Part shown: in pieces, positions 1-7,870 of the stretch | How the letters are laid out: every line of letters begins with the position of its first letter | Numbering within the stretch: the stretch's first letter is position 1 | Assembly (NCBI GenBank): GCA_026770615.1 | Contig: MU632391.1 | Span: 1-11,082 of the forward strand | Direction: 5' to 3' | DNA from: Pavlovales sp. CCMP2436 | Taxonomy: Eukaryota > Haptophyta > Pavlovophyceae > Pavlovales | DNA: 11,082 nt | Made by a program: the position numbers and the translations under genes | The notes under the pieces: model-generated | Databases searched by the model: none | Told to the model about the DNA's origin: nothing | Seen by the model: only the letters and a program-made list of their open reading frames with translations

Positions 1-722
1 GTAATTTGACCACCAAATCTTAGCACCGTAGATGAATGGTTTGTATTAGTCTGAAATAATTTTATATCAAAACTAACTGTGAGACCTGTACCTCCTGTGG
101 TTAATGATACAGTAAGTCTTGATAAATCACTTATAATAGTTGACATATCACCACGTCTAAAATATTGCTTTCCGACAATATCTCTACCCGATTCTGTAAT
201 ACTACCGTCTAAATTCTTACCATTTACTGATGTATCTAGATTGTTATATAGTAAATATTCGAAACTTCTATCTGGTAATGCCAGTGTCAAATCATCAATT
301 ACTGTTTCTGCCAGTGTCTGTTTTAAGAAGATTTTGAAATCGGATAAATAACAAGTACTTGCGTATATTTGTAATAAATTAGTTGTTAAATCAGTTGCAG
401 TAAATAATCTTAACAGATTTATGACGGCACCACTCGCAACATACGTTTGTAAGATATTACCAATATAAATATCAACATCTCCAATATTAGATATAACTAC
501 GTCGTAAATCTAACGTAAAAGTTCTTCTAAACGTTCCTAGTCGACTAAACTTAATTCTCATATTTGTTGAATTAAATAAAATACTGATCCCCTCGCATTC
601 ATTCAACGTATTGCTTGAAGTTGTAGCGTCATAGTAGTCACCTATCGAAAATATCTTTTGATATTCTGAGTCCGTAATATTCTTAAATTGAATGATATAA
701 CCATACCACTATTATATCCAGT
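1..722 (-). pseudogene. Fibre-like protein, distal (C-terminal) part, runs off the window
   Basis: Reading the minus strand, an open frame runs from about 512 to position 1 without a stop and leaves the window, so the 3' end is missing. A second open stretch in another frame covers roughly 706-515. The two join with a one-base frameshift near 512, and another frameshift is needed near 690 to connect to the reading frame that enters from the far side of the inserted element at 723-1140. The translation is rich in Asp, Ser, Thr and beta-branched residues, without membrane segments, as expected for a globular beta-rich head domain. By position it is the tip of the fibre encoded by 3480-1184. I recognise no specific family; a receptor-binding role is inferred only from its place at the end of a fibre shaft. 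Confidence 0.6.
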
Positions 723-1140
723 GGGTCGAAATCCGAATTAGTGGCGCGATTTCGCACTGGGGAGGGGGAAAAGCTGTAGGCGGGACGAGCAGATAGACAT
801 TGTTCGCCCCTTCGCGCTAAGTGTCAATAGCTGTTGTCGAATAGAGCCCTCCTCGACGGTCGGAGCCCACCTCGTGTGCCTCTCGTGTGCCTCTGGGGTC
901 GACAACATTCTAAAGGTAACTAACATTTCCGATTTTCAGCGTTCGGAAGCGAAAAGAAAGTCATGGTTGCCGAAGTGGTACACAAAAGTTAGGTGCAGAT
1001 TCGTTAATGGGGCGCCGCCCCACTCACGAATCTACAACTAACTTTTGTGCACCACCTCCGGTTCATGAGTTGCTCCAGAGGATTTTCACCGGATTTTTCG
1101 GAATTTCCCCCGAATTGGCCAGTTAATCGGATTTCGACCC
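723..1140. mobile_element. GC-rich MITE-like element with terminal inverted repeats, inserted in the fibre gene
   Basis: The ends form a 23-bp terminal inverted repeat: 723-745 begins GGGTCGAAATCCGA and the reverse complement of 1118-1140 begins with the same 14 bases, with 3 mismatches in the rest. CAGT flanks both ends (719-722 and 1141-1144), consistent with a 4-bp target site duplication. Inside lie a near-perfect 40-bp palindrome (975-1055) and a short direct repeat of CTCGTGTGCCT near 870-895. Composition is clearly richer in G+C than the surrounding gene. No transposase is encoded; the 62- and 75-codon open frames inside look incidental. It is therefore a non-autonomous DNA transposon or foldback element. 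I do not assign a superfamily from the ends alone. Confidence 0.8.
975..1055. repeat. 40-bp inverted repeat (foldback hairpin) inside the inserted element
   Basis: Left arm 975-1014 and right arm 1016-1055 are inverted copies separated by a single base at 1015, with only a few mismatches; the arms begin GTGGT(A/G)CACAAAAGTTAG and meet at GGGGCG/CGCCCC. Weaker similarity continues outward to CATG on both sides (about 962 and 1067). The single strand would fold into a long hairpin. Confidence 0.85.
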
Positions 1141-1183
1141 CAGTTCCTCCGAAAATGGTATGTTGTATATTAGTCGGATCCAT

Positions 1184-2180
1184 TTATGTCTCGACCATAC
1201 TGTCATCGAATTTAATATATGCTTTATCAGTCAACGGTTCAATTTTATATAGATCTTCAGACAAACCGGTATAAGTTAAATAGTTATCTTTCCTGCTCGT
1301 ATCCATATTATTAATAAAACGAGATTCCGCAAAAGCTGATCCAAGTCGGGTTACAATAGGCTCGGCTGTTAAAGTTACGACAGTACCATATGAAATTTGT
1401 TGATTAAACGGTAATCTTAAAATATACAAGTCAAGAATTTGATTTGTCATAAAACCGTCAAATTGTTGCGAATAATCGGCTTCCAAAAACTTAAGATTGC
1501 TGACGACTGGGACGCCTGCGTATGTTGTTAACGCAATTATCTGACTTTCTATATTCGATTTATTTGGACTCGATATAATTCCAGTAAATGATGCGCCACT
1601 TAAATTAGCTTTTTGTAGAAGCTTAATATCGGTGTTCATTATACTCTCCTTTAGATTTATTTTATCGTTAAGTGATAAAGCATATACATCGCTAGCTAAT
1701 GTCCGAGTATTCAGTGTTGATATATTGCTATTTATTACAGTGTTAGAACTGTTAAAATCGCTTTGATTTGATTTTAATGATATATTGCTATTGATAAAAT
1801 ATTATTTAAATTATAATCGCTTTGGTTCTTTTTGAGTAACAGATTACTAGATACATTAATAATATTCGAATCATATCGTAAATTTGAACTATTAACATTA
1901 CTGTTTAACATTGCGAAATCGCTTTGGTTCGTTTTGAGTAACAGATTACTAGATAAATTTGTAATATTTGAATCGTATCGCAAATTTGAACTATTAACAT
2001 TATTGTTTAAAATTGTAAAACCAGTATTATTAGTTTTGAGTGATATATTACTGGCATTTATAGCCATCGAATTTGTGATATTGCTGTTATTATTACTATA
2101 TGTAGCTATATCAATTTTTAACGACATTAGGCTGTCTGATTCTGACTTTGTATATCTATTATCAAAAATTATATTAGCGT
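1184..2180 (-). pseudogene. Fibre-like protein, middle part (shaft repeats and start of head)
   Basis: This continues the fibre from 3480-2187. A frame overlapping the end of the previous one starts near 2180 and reads through a YTKSESDSL segment of the coiled shaft type and two tandem 34-residue repeats to about 1790. A frameshift there leads into a frame open from about 1800 to the TAA at 1184-1186. The ATG at 1639 is not a credible gene start, because the same frame is open upstream and reads as more SN-rich shaft. After it comes a motif of the type KANLSGASFTG, common at the shaft-to-head change in tail-fibre-like proteins, then a beta-rich region. After the in-frame TAA the same frame stays open to the inserted element at 1140. 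So this piece carries one nonsense codon, two frameshifts and a transposon insertion downstream. Confidence 0.7.
1818..2023 (-). repeat. Tandem 102-bp (34-residue) repeat in the fibre shaft
   Basis: Two adjacent copies start at about 1818 and 1920 (period 102 bp, no frame change). Each encodes a unit with the core SSNLRYDSNI followed by SSNLLLK and NQSD. Related SSN/TSN-x-RYD motifs recur at about 2406-2441, 2641-2673 and 2770-2815 in the upstream part of the gene, so the tandem pair is the least diverged end of a longer repeat series. Confidence 0.85.
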
Positions 2181-2186
2181 TATATT

Positions 2187-3480
2187 TTATTCATCAAAAT
2201 CCATGATCGGCAATTTACTTGGCAATTGCGTGTTAATACCTACAATGTTAAGTGTATTTAGTGAAATACCCGCTCCAAGGACTACTATACTCGCGGCATT
2301 TGTCGTAAATAAAACAAGTGCTGATATTGTTATGTTGCTCGTTGTTGTTATATTACTATTTATTTGTAAAACACCTTGATTATAATCGGTAATATTATGT
2401 TTAAGATTGATACTATTATCGTAGCGATTATTTGAAGAATTAACGATCTTGCTAAAAACATTGTGATCAGAAACATTAAAGTTTAATGCTATGCTGTTAT
2501 TCAGATTTACATTATTTACGTTGTAATTTACGGTATTAATATTTAACCCAATATTTGAAGTATTTGACGAAACCACACTTGATAAACTAATAAAATTCTG
2601 GTCATTATTTACTGAACTGGTTCTATTTTGTAATTCGAGTATATTGCTATCGTATCGAATATTTGATGTATTAATGACGTTGCTAAAAGTGTTAAATAAT
2701 GACCCATTCACTTTATACGATAAATATGTATCAGTATCCTGGCTTGTATAATAATTATTAAATTTGCTGGTATTTGATGTAATCATGTTATCATATCTAA
2801 TATTTGACGATTCTACTATTGATTTATTTGCTTTTGTGTCTACTAATGTCGTGATATCTGTTATATCATTCCTTATAACATCAATAGCATTAGAATTTGA
2901 TATAACTCGACCGTCTAAATTCAAAAATCCTTCGTCGATTTTGTTCACGACCTGGCCGCCGAGTGTCATGCCGCCTGATATTAAAGTCGCACCGACGATG
3001 TTTTTGATATCGCCAAGTTCATTCAGCGCGTTATTGATAACTGCGTTAGCTGCATCCTTTAACAAATCTTTTATAGCTTGAGTTGTGAGATAATTATGAA
3101 ATTCTCCCTTTGATAAATATTTATTTGCTATATTGTTGTTTTGAAAATTTGCTGAACTAATATATTCGAATGACAAGAGTCTCAGATTAATAGCTTCATT
3201 TGATGTTATCAATTCTGTATTTATTAGAGATATTTTTCCATTTTTATTTCTAAAATTCCATTTGTTGTTGTTAAATTTCCATCTGTTATTGTTAAATTTC
3301 CATTCGTTGTACTAATAGATTCTTCTATTAGACCTATTTGGTTATTTGTTTCTGTTTTAAACAAATTTAACGAACTGCCTAATGCTGTTATATTACATGT
3401 ATTCGAATTGTAATAGCCGTTAATTCGTTGAACGCTTGCTCGCCAAAAACCGATATCTTATAATATAGCGGAGATTTTAT
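2187..3480 (-). pseudogene. Fibre-like virion protein, N-terminal and proximal shaft part
   Basis: The gene appears to begin near 3480 with a block containing VFGEQAFNEL and NTCNITALGSSLN. It then reads a short TNGNLTITDGNLTTTNG repeat, and after frameshifts (near 3395 and about 3235-3290) enters the long open frame 3212-2187. That frame holds the hydrophobic block NELGDIKNIVGATLISGG, then a long Asn/Ser-rich shaft with repeated SSN-x-RYD motifs, ending with a frameshift at 2187. Counting 1184-2180 and 1-722, the original protein exceeded about 1,000 residues. Low-complexity SN-rich shafts of this kind occur in fibre-like proteins of phages, polinton-like viruses and giant algal viruses. The gene is divergent from the lipase; their starts lie within about 40 bases. 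The role in host attachment is inferred; no database match was possible. Confidence 0.7.
3345..3462. repeat. Copy 1 of a ~105-bp duplicated block (fibre N-terminus)
   Basis: Positions about 3350-3455 match about 5713-5822 in the same orientation with roughly nine differences by eye, including a one-base indel. Both copies encode the minus-strand block with VFGEQAFNEL and CNITALGSSLN. The indel in this copy breaks its frame relative to the other copy. Confidence 0.85.
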
Positions 3481-3498
3481 TCTATACTATTTATATAC
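3481..3498 (+). promoter_or_regulatory. Candidate TCTA-type promoter leader of the lipase gene
   Basis: TCTA at 3481-3484 sits in an A/T-only stretch ending at the ATG at 3499. Similar leaders precede other genes here: TCTA at 7078-7081 before 7098, 8083-8086 before 8105, 8327-8330 before the capsid start at 8352, and TCTTATATATAG on the minus strand before the penton start at 4959. Known: a TCTA core in A/T-rich context is described as a late promoter motif in Cafeteria roenbergensis virus and Mavirus. Function here is inferred. Confidence 0.35.
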
Positions 3499-4173
3499 AT
3501 GTTTGGACAAATTAGAAAACAAAGTAATTCATTTTTCGGTAGACCTACGAGAAGCACTTTTTTGTTCAATAGATATATGAATACTGGATCGAATAAATCT
3601 ATATCTGTAGATCCTATTGTTGAACAAAACCCACTATTAGAAAATGCGATGATATACTTAAAAGCTTCCTACAGTAATCAGGATGCTATGGAAAAAATGA
3701 ATAATATAGGTTACAATCATGATGTTGTTTTATCAAATAATGAAACAAATGTTTGGGTTCGAGATGGGAAAGCTTTGATATTACACCGGGGTAGTTCGAA
3801 TTCTAAAGATTTCCTTATAAGTGATGTTTTACTCGCTTTTAACTATTCGAGTTTAGACCCACGTGTCTGGTCTGCTAAATAAATTACTATACAGACGCAA
3901 CTAAAATATAATACTATCCCAGACCACGTTGGTCATAGCTTAGGTGGTTGGCTGGCTGAAATATGCGCTGATCCTTCGGCCTTTATTCTCACTTATAATA
4001 AAGGTGCTTCTCCTTACCATATTGGTAAAGCGGTGTCTTCTAGGCAGTTAGATATTCGTACACGTGGGGATTTGGTTAGTTTAATGTCTAAATTTCAAAA
4101 CAGTAATTCGCTAACTATAGAAAACATAGGTAAAGGTTTCTTAAACGCACACAATTTAAGCAATCTTGACTAA
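3499..4173 (+). pseudogene. Lipase class 3-like alpha/beta hydrolase, one in-frame stop
   Basis: The open frame from ATG 3499 is stopped by TAA at 3880-3882 and then continues in the same frame, without any shift, to TAA at 4171-4173, about 224 codons in all. The second half carries GHSLGG, the nucleophile-elbow motif of lipases with the catalytic Ser in the middle. The first half carries ALILHRGS followed by a KDFLISDV stretch, matching the oxyanion-loop region (FRGT...D) of class 3 lipases. A late GDLVSLM segment could hold the catalytic Asp and NAHNL the His. It lies convergent with the penton gene; the two stop codons overlap at 4170-4173. In a virus, such a lipase could act on host membranes at entry or release, but that is inference. 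Loss of the second half removes the catalytic Ser, so this copy is inactive unless the stop is read through. Confidence 0.8.
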
Positions 4174-4959
4174 TCTTTGTAAAACATAAATGTTAGTGCG
4201 AATTTATTGTAAAACGGTAAAGGAGTAAAATTCTCGTCGGTCATTTCGATATCAATGTAATCGATAGAATTGTTACGCAACGGTTGAGTTATAAAGGGAC
4301 GTTCAAATGGTATGATATCACCATAATTTGCGTTATTCGCTATCGAGGCTATGATTTTTCTGGACGTCATCAGACTGCTGTCATTCGAATTATCTAATTG
4401 TAAAGATTTGTTAGAACATATATATATATATATGTTTAGGAAAGAGAATATCCCAAGTTCCTAACGTCTTAGTGGTACCGACATATGGGACTATTAAAGG
4501 TTGAATACATACACCAAGACGTAGCGCTAAACCAGTCAGTAAAATCGTTAAATCGAATGAAGCGTTTGTGTTATCGATAGACATGATTCGCGTGGTAGCA
4601 GAGAAAACCGAAGATGATAGCGGATTTAGGAAAGATACACCTGTATCAACACGAATAGCTGATTTTGATCCCATGGCAGTTGTGATCGCCCCAACATCGG
4701 CATAATACCCTGAGTCTATCGTAATTGTATAAAAAACGGTTGGTGTTTGTGTATAGAAAAACGTCAGTGTTTGGCCTTCTCCATATACATTGGGAAACTG
4801 TCGAGACATTTGAATACTGTAAAGTTGAATGAATAAATCGCTTTTAACTGATCTAGGTACTATACTGTTATCAAAATTCCATTGGAATTTACCGACGGCA
4901 GGGTCACTAATATCACTCGTTTGACTTGAAAGATATAATAGGTATGGTGCGTTATCCAT
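4170..4959 (-). pseudogene. Penton-type minor capsid protein (single jelly roll), frameshifted
   Basis: Start at ATG 4959, C-terminus at the TAG 4170-4172. The first open frame ends at 4411 and the second (4370-4170) is open upstream through the same place, so one gene of about 260 codons is split by a frameshift inside a run of TA repeats near 4418-4432. The layout matches the penton protein of polinton-like viruses and virophages: an N-terminal LYLSSQTSD segment, IQLYSIQMSRQFPNVY, ITIDSGYY, then ILFPKHIYI, and a C-terminal IDIEMTDENFTPLPF followed by an F-x-LTFMF end. It would form the pentameric vertices of an icosahedral capsid and hold the fibre. Position between lipase and fibre paralogue fits a virion module. 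Confidence rests on pattern recognition, not on a search. Confidence 0.75.
4418..4434. repeat. (TA)n microsatellite inside the penton gene
   Basis: A run of alternating T and A around 4418-4434 coincides exactly with the point where the penton reading frame changes. Slippage at this tract, in replication or in sequencing, is the simplest cause of the frameshift. Confidence 0.8.
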
Positions 4960-4981
4960 GTCTATATATAAGATGATATTT

Positions 4982-5125
4982 TTATTTATTGCGATTATAA
5001 ATTTCGGGATTATTAGAAATATATTTTATAGCTGTGGTTTTACTAACTTTGAATTTTTCTTATACATTATCAACTATTGAGTTCATATTTCTATCAGGTA
5101 ATGTATCAATATCTTTTACTTTCAT
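4982..5125 (-). pseudogene. Very small helix-turn-helix-like protein, one in-frame stop
   Basis: ATG at 5125 overlaps the end of the upstream gene (stop at 5106) by about 20 bases, typical of tight viral packing. The frame runs 47 codons to TAA at 4982-4984 and is interrupted at codon 22 by TAA (5060-5062). The second half reads KFKVSKTTAIKYISNNP, which resembles a recognition-helix region of a small helix-turn-helix DNA-binding domain (KVSKTTAIKYI). The penton start follows 23 bases downstream. The length is very short for a complete regulator, and the assignment is tentative. Without the stop the coding potential is supported by lysine/asparagine-rich composition like its neighbours and by the sensible start and end positions. 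Confidence 0.45.
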
Positions 5126-5875
5126 TGAATATTTTATCAAGATAAGCCGATGCTAATTTACCGGTAAGCATCGAACTGCGTTTTATTACAAAAGGTTTTT
5201 CAACTGGTTCTTGTGGGATTGTCGGGGAATTTTCAGATATATCGCTACGATTATAATTTCCGATTGATGATATCAAAGATTTACGAATCGCCGCTCGATC
5301 AACAGGTGGTTTTAAAGCGCGATTTGTTAAAACTGCTCCTTCATCTCTAGCGGTTGATCTTAAAAGATCGCGCCGTTGTTTTTCCATTTCATTCATTCGA
5401 TTATCATAATTTGTAGCCAATACGTTTGTTTGTCCATTGAAAGGACTTTTACTTACCATGTTATAGCCTAATTTTGCTGAACGGACTGCTTCGTTTTCAA
5501 TTCCATTGTGACCGACTATATTGCTGTAAATTGGGACTTCGTTAATTATTGGTTGTGGCTCTTCAAATCGAACCGGGTTTAGAGGCTCTTTAAAAAGCCA
5601 ACGTTCCATCATAGTAGTAACACCCCCGCTTATTAACGTAGCGCCCACGATATTTTTAATATCTCCCAACTCGTTAAGCGTGTTATTGATAACTGCGTTA
5701 TTGACCGATTCTATTATTTGTTTCTATTTTAAACACATTTAACGAACTGCCTAATGCTGTTATATTACATGTGTTCGACTTTGTAATAACCGTTAGTTCA
5801 TTGAACGCTTGCTCGCCAAAAACCGACACATTGGTGGAATGGAGGGTAATATTGTATTCGGACCAATGAACTTAT
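5106..5875 (-). pseudogene. Fibre-paralogous virion protein, N-terminus separated
   Basis: From about 5875 the minus strand encodes the VFGEQAFNEL / CNITALGSSLN block also found at the fibre start. A frameshift near 5705 leads into AVINNTLNELGDIKNIVG and then an open frame to TGA at 5106. The ATG at 5669 is internal to this conserved block, so it is not the original start. After the hydrophobic GATLISGG segment the protein diverges from the fibre: a charged region, an NRMNEMEKQRRDLL helix with coiled-coil character, and a basic C-terminus. It has no repeat shaft, so it may be a short anchor or internal virion protein sharing the fibre's capsid-binding domain. No start codon is present upstream; the missing N-terminus may be the product of 10464-10680, moved by an inversion. 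Confidence 0.65.
5707..5822. repeat. Copy 2 of the ~105-bp duplicated block
   Basis: Same orientation as 3345-3462 and roughly 91% alike by eye. A second shared block follows in both genes (5632-5700 here, about 2990-3060 in the fibre), encoding AVINN-x-LNELGDIKNIVGATL, but at lower DNA identity. Confidence 0.85.
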
Positions 5876-6806
5876 CAAAATCTGAGAAGTTTATCCAAGA
5901 TATTGTACATGAAGATGACGATACACCCCTGTGAACACTTTTGGGCAATATTTTAATCGGTAGAAATAAGGAACAGAAACTACATTTTTCACAGGTTCAG
6001 GTTCTAATGGCAAAAGTCTATTACTAAATCTTTGTGAGAATGTTTTAGGTGATTACGCGCGTACCATTTCCCTACCAACATACACACAAGCTAATAAAAA
6101 CGCAAGTGGTCCAGAAGCTAACATGTTAGAACTAAAAGGCCGTCTGCTTGGTTATACGGCAGAAACATCTGCCAACAAGTTTTTTAGCGAGGTTTTTAAG
6201 AAAACGAGCGCAGAAGATACCGTAACCGCCAGAGGTGTACATGCGAAAAAGCAGACGGTTTTCGCACTACTTTATAAACCACTGATTTGTACCAATGACT
6301 TACCTAAGTTCACTGATTTCGATGATGCGGTGATTCGTCGCATTAGAATAGTTGAATTTATTCACAAATTTGTTTCTATATTGACAGAGGCCAACCATAA
6401 ACTAATTGACGAATCTCTTGGAAATAAATTTAAAATTCCCGAATTTATGAATAAATTCGTTAACGTACTCATCAAATATTGTAAAATGAAAGTAGTATTT
6501 AGTACCCATATGATCACCGCAGTAGATACCTATGTCAAAAACTGTAACCCAGTCCGCGATTGGTTCGATACAAATTATGAGTTTACCGATGACATTGAGG
6601 CAAATATTCCCACGTCTGTACTACTTGGCGAATACAACAGTTATTGTAGAGATCTAGAACAGAAGAAAGACATCTTAACCGCTACAACATTCGGATAGTT
6701 TTGAACTAAGATTATTAGGGTTGATAAGTATGGTAAAGTTGGATTAAAGCACGCAAATGGATTAAAACACATTAAAAAAGAAGAAGAAGACAAAGACGAC
6801 GAATAA
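5839..6806 (+). pseudogene. D5-like SF3 helicase-primase, helicase (C-terminal) half
   Basis: A P-loop GSGSNGKS (5994-6017) is the SF3 Walker A. It is followed by LLGYTAETSANK (Walker B-like region with acidic residue), DTVTARG, the sensor motif LICTNDLPKF and the arginine pair RRIRIVEF. This order is that of D5-type helicases of giant viruses, polinton-like viruses and virophages, which unwind DNA during replication. The upstream FIQDIVHEDDD and LIGRNKEQKLHF segments belong to the D5_N region. Frameshifts fall near 5935 and in the T run about 5983-5988. The frame meets TAG at 6696-6698 and TGA at 6702-6704, then stays open with a plausible KVGLKHANGLKHIKK tail to TAA 6804-6806. The N-terminal half, including any primase domain, is absent upstream; a matching D5_N piece lies at 10657-11006 on the other strand. 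Confidence 0.85.
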
Positions 6807-6814
6807 TTTAAATA

Positions 6815-6937
6815 GACCTAGGCAAGATGGCAGGAGGGTTAAACCCCCTATTTTTGCTTCTATAGATTTTTATTTGTATTTATTTTTGTACTACAACAAA
6901 TTAGGGGGTACAACCCTCCGGCCATCCTGCCTAGGTC
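6815..6937. mobile_element. 123-bp MITE-like element with 36-bp terminal inverted repeats
   Basis: The arms 6815-6850 and 6902-6937 are inverted copies with about four mismatches, beginning GACCTAGGCA(A/G)GATGGC and containing GGAGGGTT and CCCCCTA. The loop is A/T-rich. No open frame. I see no clear target site duplication: the flanks are AAATA and AATTT. It lies between the D5 stop and the next gene, so it breaks no gene. It is unrelated in sequence to the element at 723-1140. A hairpin-forming viral intergenic structure is the alternative. Confidence 0.7.
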
Positions 6938-7021
6938 AATTTTTCATAGATTTCTTTTAGAAAAAAAATTTAGAAATTCTTTTTTGAAAAAAAAACAATA
7001 AATATATATGTATATACTCTA

Positions 7022-7054
7022 TACACCCCAGTAATATTGGGAATATGGGGTGTA
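7022..7054. repeat. Short perfect inverted repeat upstream of the 7098 gene
   Basis: TACACCCCA (7022-7030) and TGGGGTGTA (7046-7054) form a 9-bp stem with a 15-base loop, GC-rich against an A/T-rich background. It may be a protein-binding site, a hairpin or a remnant of another small element. Confidence 0.7.
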
Positions 7055-7075
7055 GTCAAATAACATTAAAATTTA

Positions 7076-7097
7076 AATCTAAGAATATAGTAATATA
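7076..7097 (+). promoter_or_regulatory. Candidate TCTA leader of the 7098 gene
   Basis: AATCTAAG around 7076-7083 lies 16 bases before ATG 7098. The same AATCTAAG string occurs at 8081-8088 before the 8105 gene. The repeat of an eight-base string at a similar distance from two starts is the evidence; function is inferred. Confidence 0.4.
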
Positions 7098-7407
7098 ATG
7101 GATGAATATGATGATGAAAATATCGATCCAAATCTGTTTTTCTCTAATCATCAAATCATGAAAAAACAAAATGAATCACTGTTTGAAAATCTGGAATTGG
7201 TAATAGATAAAGAAATATCAGAGAGAAACAGGCCATCTGTTATAAATTCAATAAAGGATATGGTTAATGATGTTACTATTATAATTAGACTACTGTATTC
7301 TATTGGAAATGAACATAATATAGATATAGGATTAATACTATGACACATGTACGGACAATATAGCAAAATATGAAACCAAAACAAAAGAGATTGTCACGAG
7401 CATATGA
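7098..7407 (+). pseudogene. Small acidic protein of unknown function, frameshifted near its end
   Basis: The frame from ATG 7098 gives an acidic start (MDEYDDENIDPNLFF) and a helical middle (KEISERNRPSVINSIKDM). It stops with TGA at 7341-7343. One base further on, another frame stays open with similar composition (KYETKTKEIVTSI) to TGA at 7405-7407, four bases before the stop of the convergent gene at 7411. That tight fit suggests the original end was 7407, about 103 codons, with a single-base frameshift near 7338. I do not recognise a family. Alternating charged and hydrophobic residues suggest a helical or coiled-coil protein. Confidence 0.6.
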
Positions 7408-7410
7408 TAT

Positions 7411-7860
7411 TTAACGCAAAACATTACGAAATAAACTAAGTCTATCCATTGGACCAAAATTATACATGATTTCCGCCTCTTTATACTGAGATTGTCGAAC
7501 AATGGGCGGTTCATGGTAAAAAATTCCGTTATGTAAACCTGTACGTTTAGCAGGTTCTTCATTATTTTCTTCGACAACTAAACCTTTTTTACCGTCCAAT
7601 ATTTGATTTTTTAACATCTCGATAGTGCTTTTCATATCTTGTATTTCTTTATCTTGTGAATTCAATTCCCTATACCATTTCGGAGCACGTTTTTCCTTAC
7701 GATTAGCACGTTCTACAACAGCCCGTTCTTTACGGTTTTCGATCATCAGTTTCAAAGCTTCTTTTTGCTACTCAGAACGTGGTTTCTTCTCTTTAATCGG
7801 TACAATTTCTTCATCAATCGCCTCAAAAACAATAGGTTCTTCATTTTTTTCTTCATCCAT
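7411..7860 (-). pseudogene. Charged coiled-coil protein of unknown function, one in-frame TAG
   Basis: The best start is ATG 7860 (MDEEKNEEPIVFEAIDEE). The frame stays open except for TAG at 7768-7770 and ends with TAA at 7411, about 149 codons. The ATG at 7755 is internal, since upstream codons in the same frame are clearly coding-like. Order: acidic N-terminus, a long Lys/Arg/Glu-rich region, a DMKSTIEMLKNQIL heptad-like coil, and a C-terminus with IFYHEPP and PMDRLSLFRNVLR. No enzyme motif is visible. It is convergent with 7098-7407 and divergent from 7871, with only 10 bases between the two ATGs. A scaffold or minor virion role is possible but unsupported. Confidence 0.6.
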
Positions 7861-7870
7861 TGTAACTATC

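Larger units (their letters stand above)
6938..7097. other. Non-coding A/T-rich intergenic region with homopolymer tracts
   Basis: Between the inverted-repeat element and ATG 7098 I see no credible gene. The stretch holds several A and T runs of six to nine bases (about 6959-6996), a TATATATGTATATA segment (about 7001-7016), the hairpin at 7022-7054 and a leader with ATCTAAG. It could hold the promoter of the 7098 gene. Confidence 0.5.

Noticed and set aside
738..926. 62-codon minus-strand open frame.
   Set aside because: It lies wholly inside the inverted-repeat element and has no recognisable features; open by chance in GC-rich DNA.
961..1067. A tRNA gene or tRNA-derived SINE in the palindromic region.
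   Set aside because: The arms pair as one long hairpin and no convincing A and B boxes or cloverleaf were found.
1047..1274. 75-codon plus-strand open frame.
   Set aside because: It spans the transposon end and is antisense to the fibre gene.
1818..2023. CRISPR array.
   Set aside because: The repeats are coding, 102 bp long and adjacent without spacers.
1832..2206. 124-codon plus-strand open frame with internal repeats.
   Set aside because: It is the antisense shadow of the fibre repeats, which make better sense on the minus strand.
7151..7577. Two minus-strand open frames (7151-7384 and 7338-7577).
   Set aside because: Antisense or out-of-frame shadows of the 7098 gene and the 7860-7411 gene.
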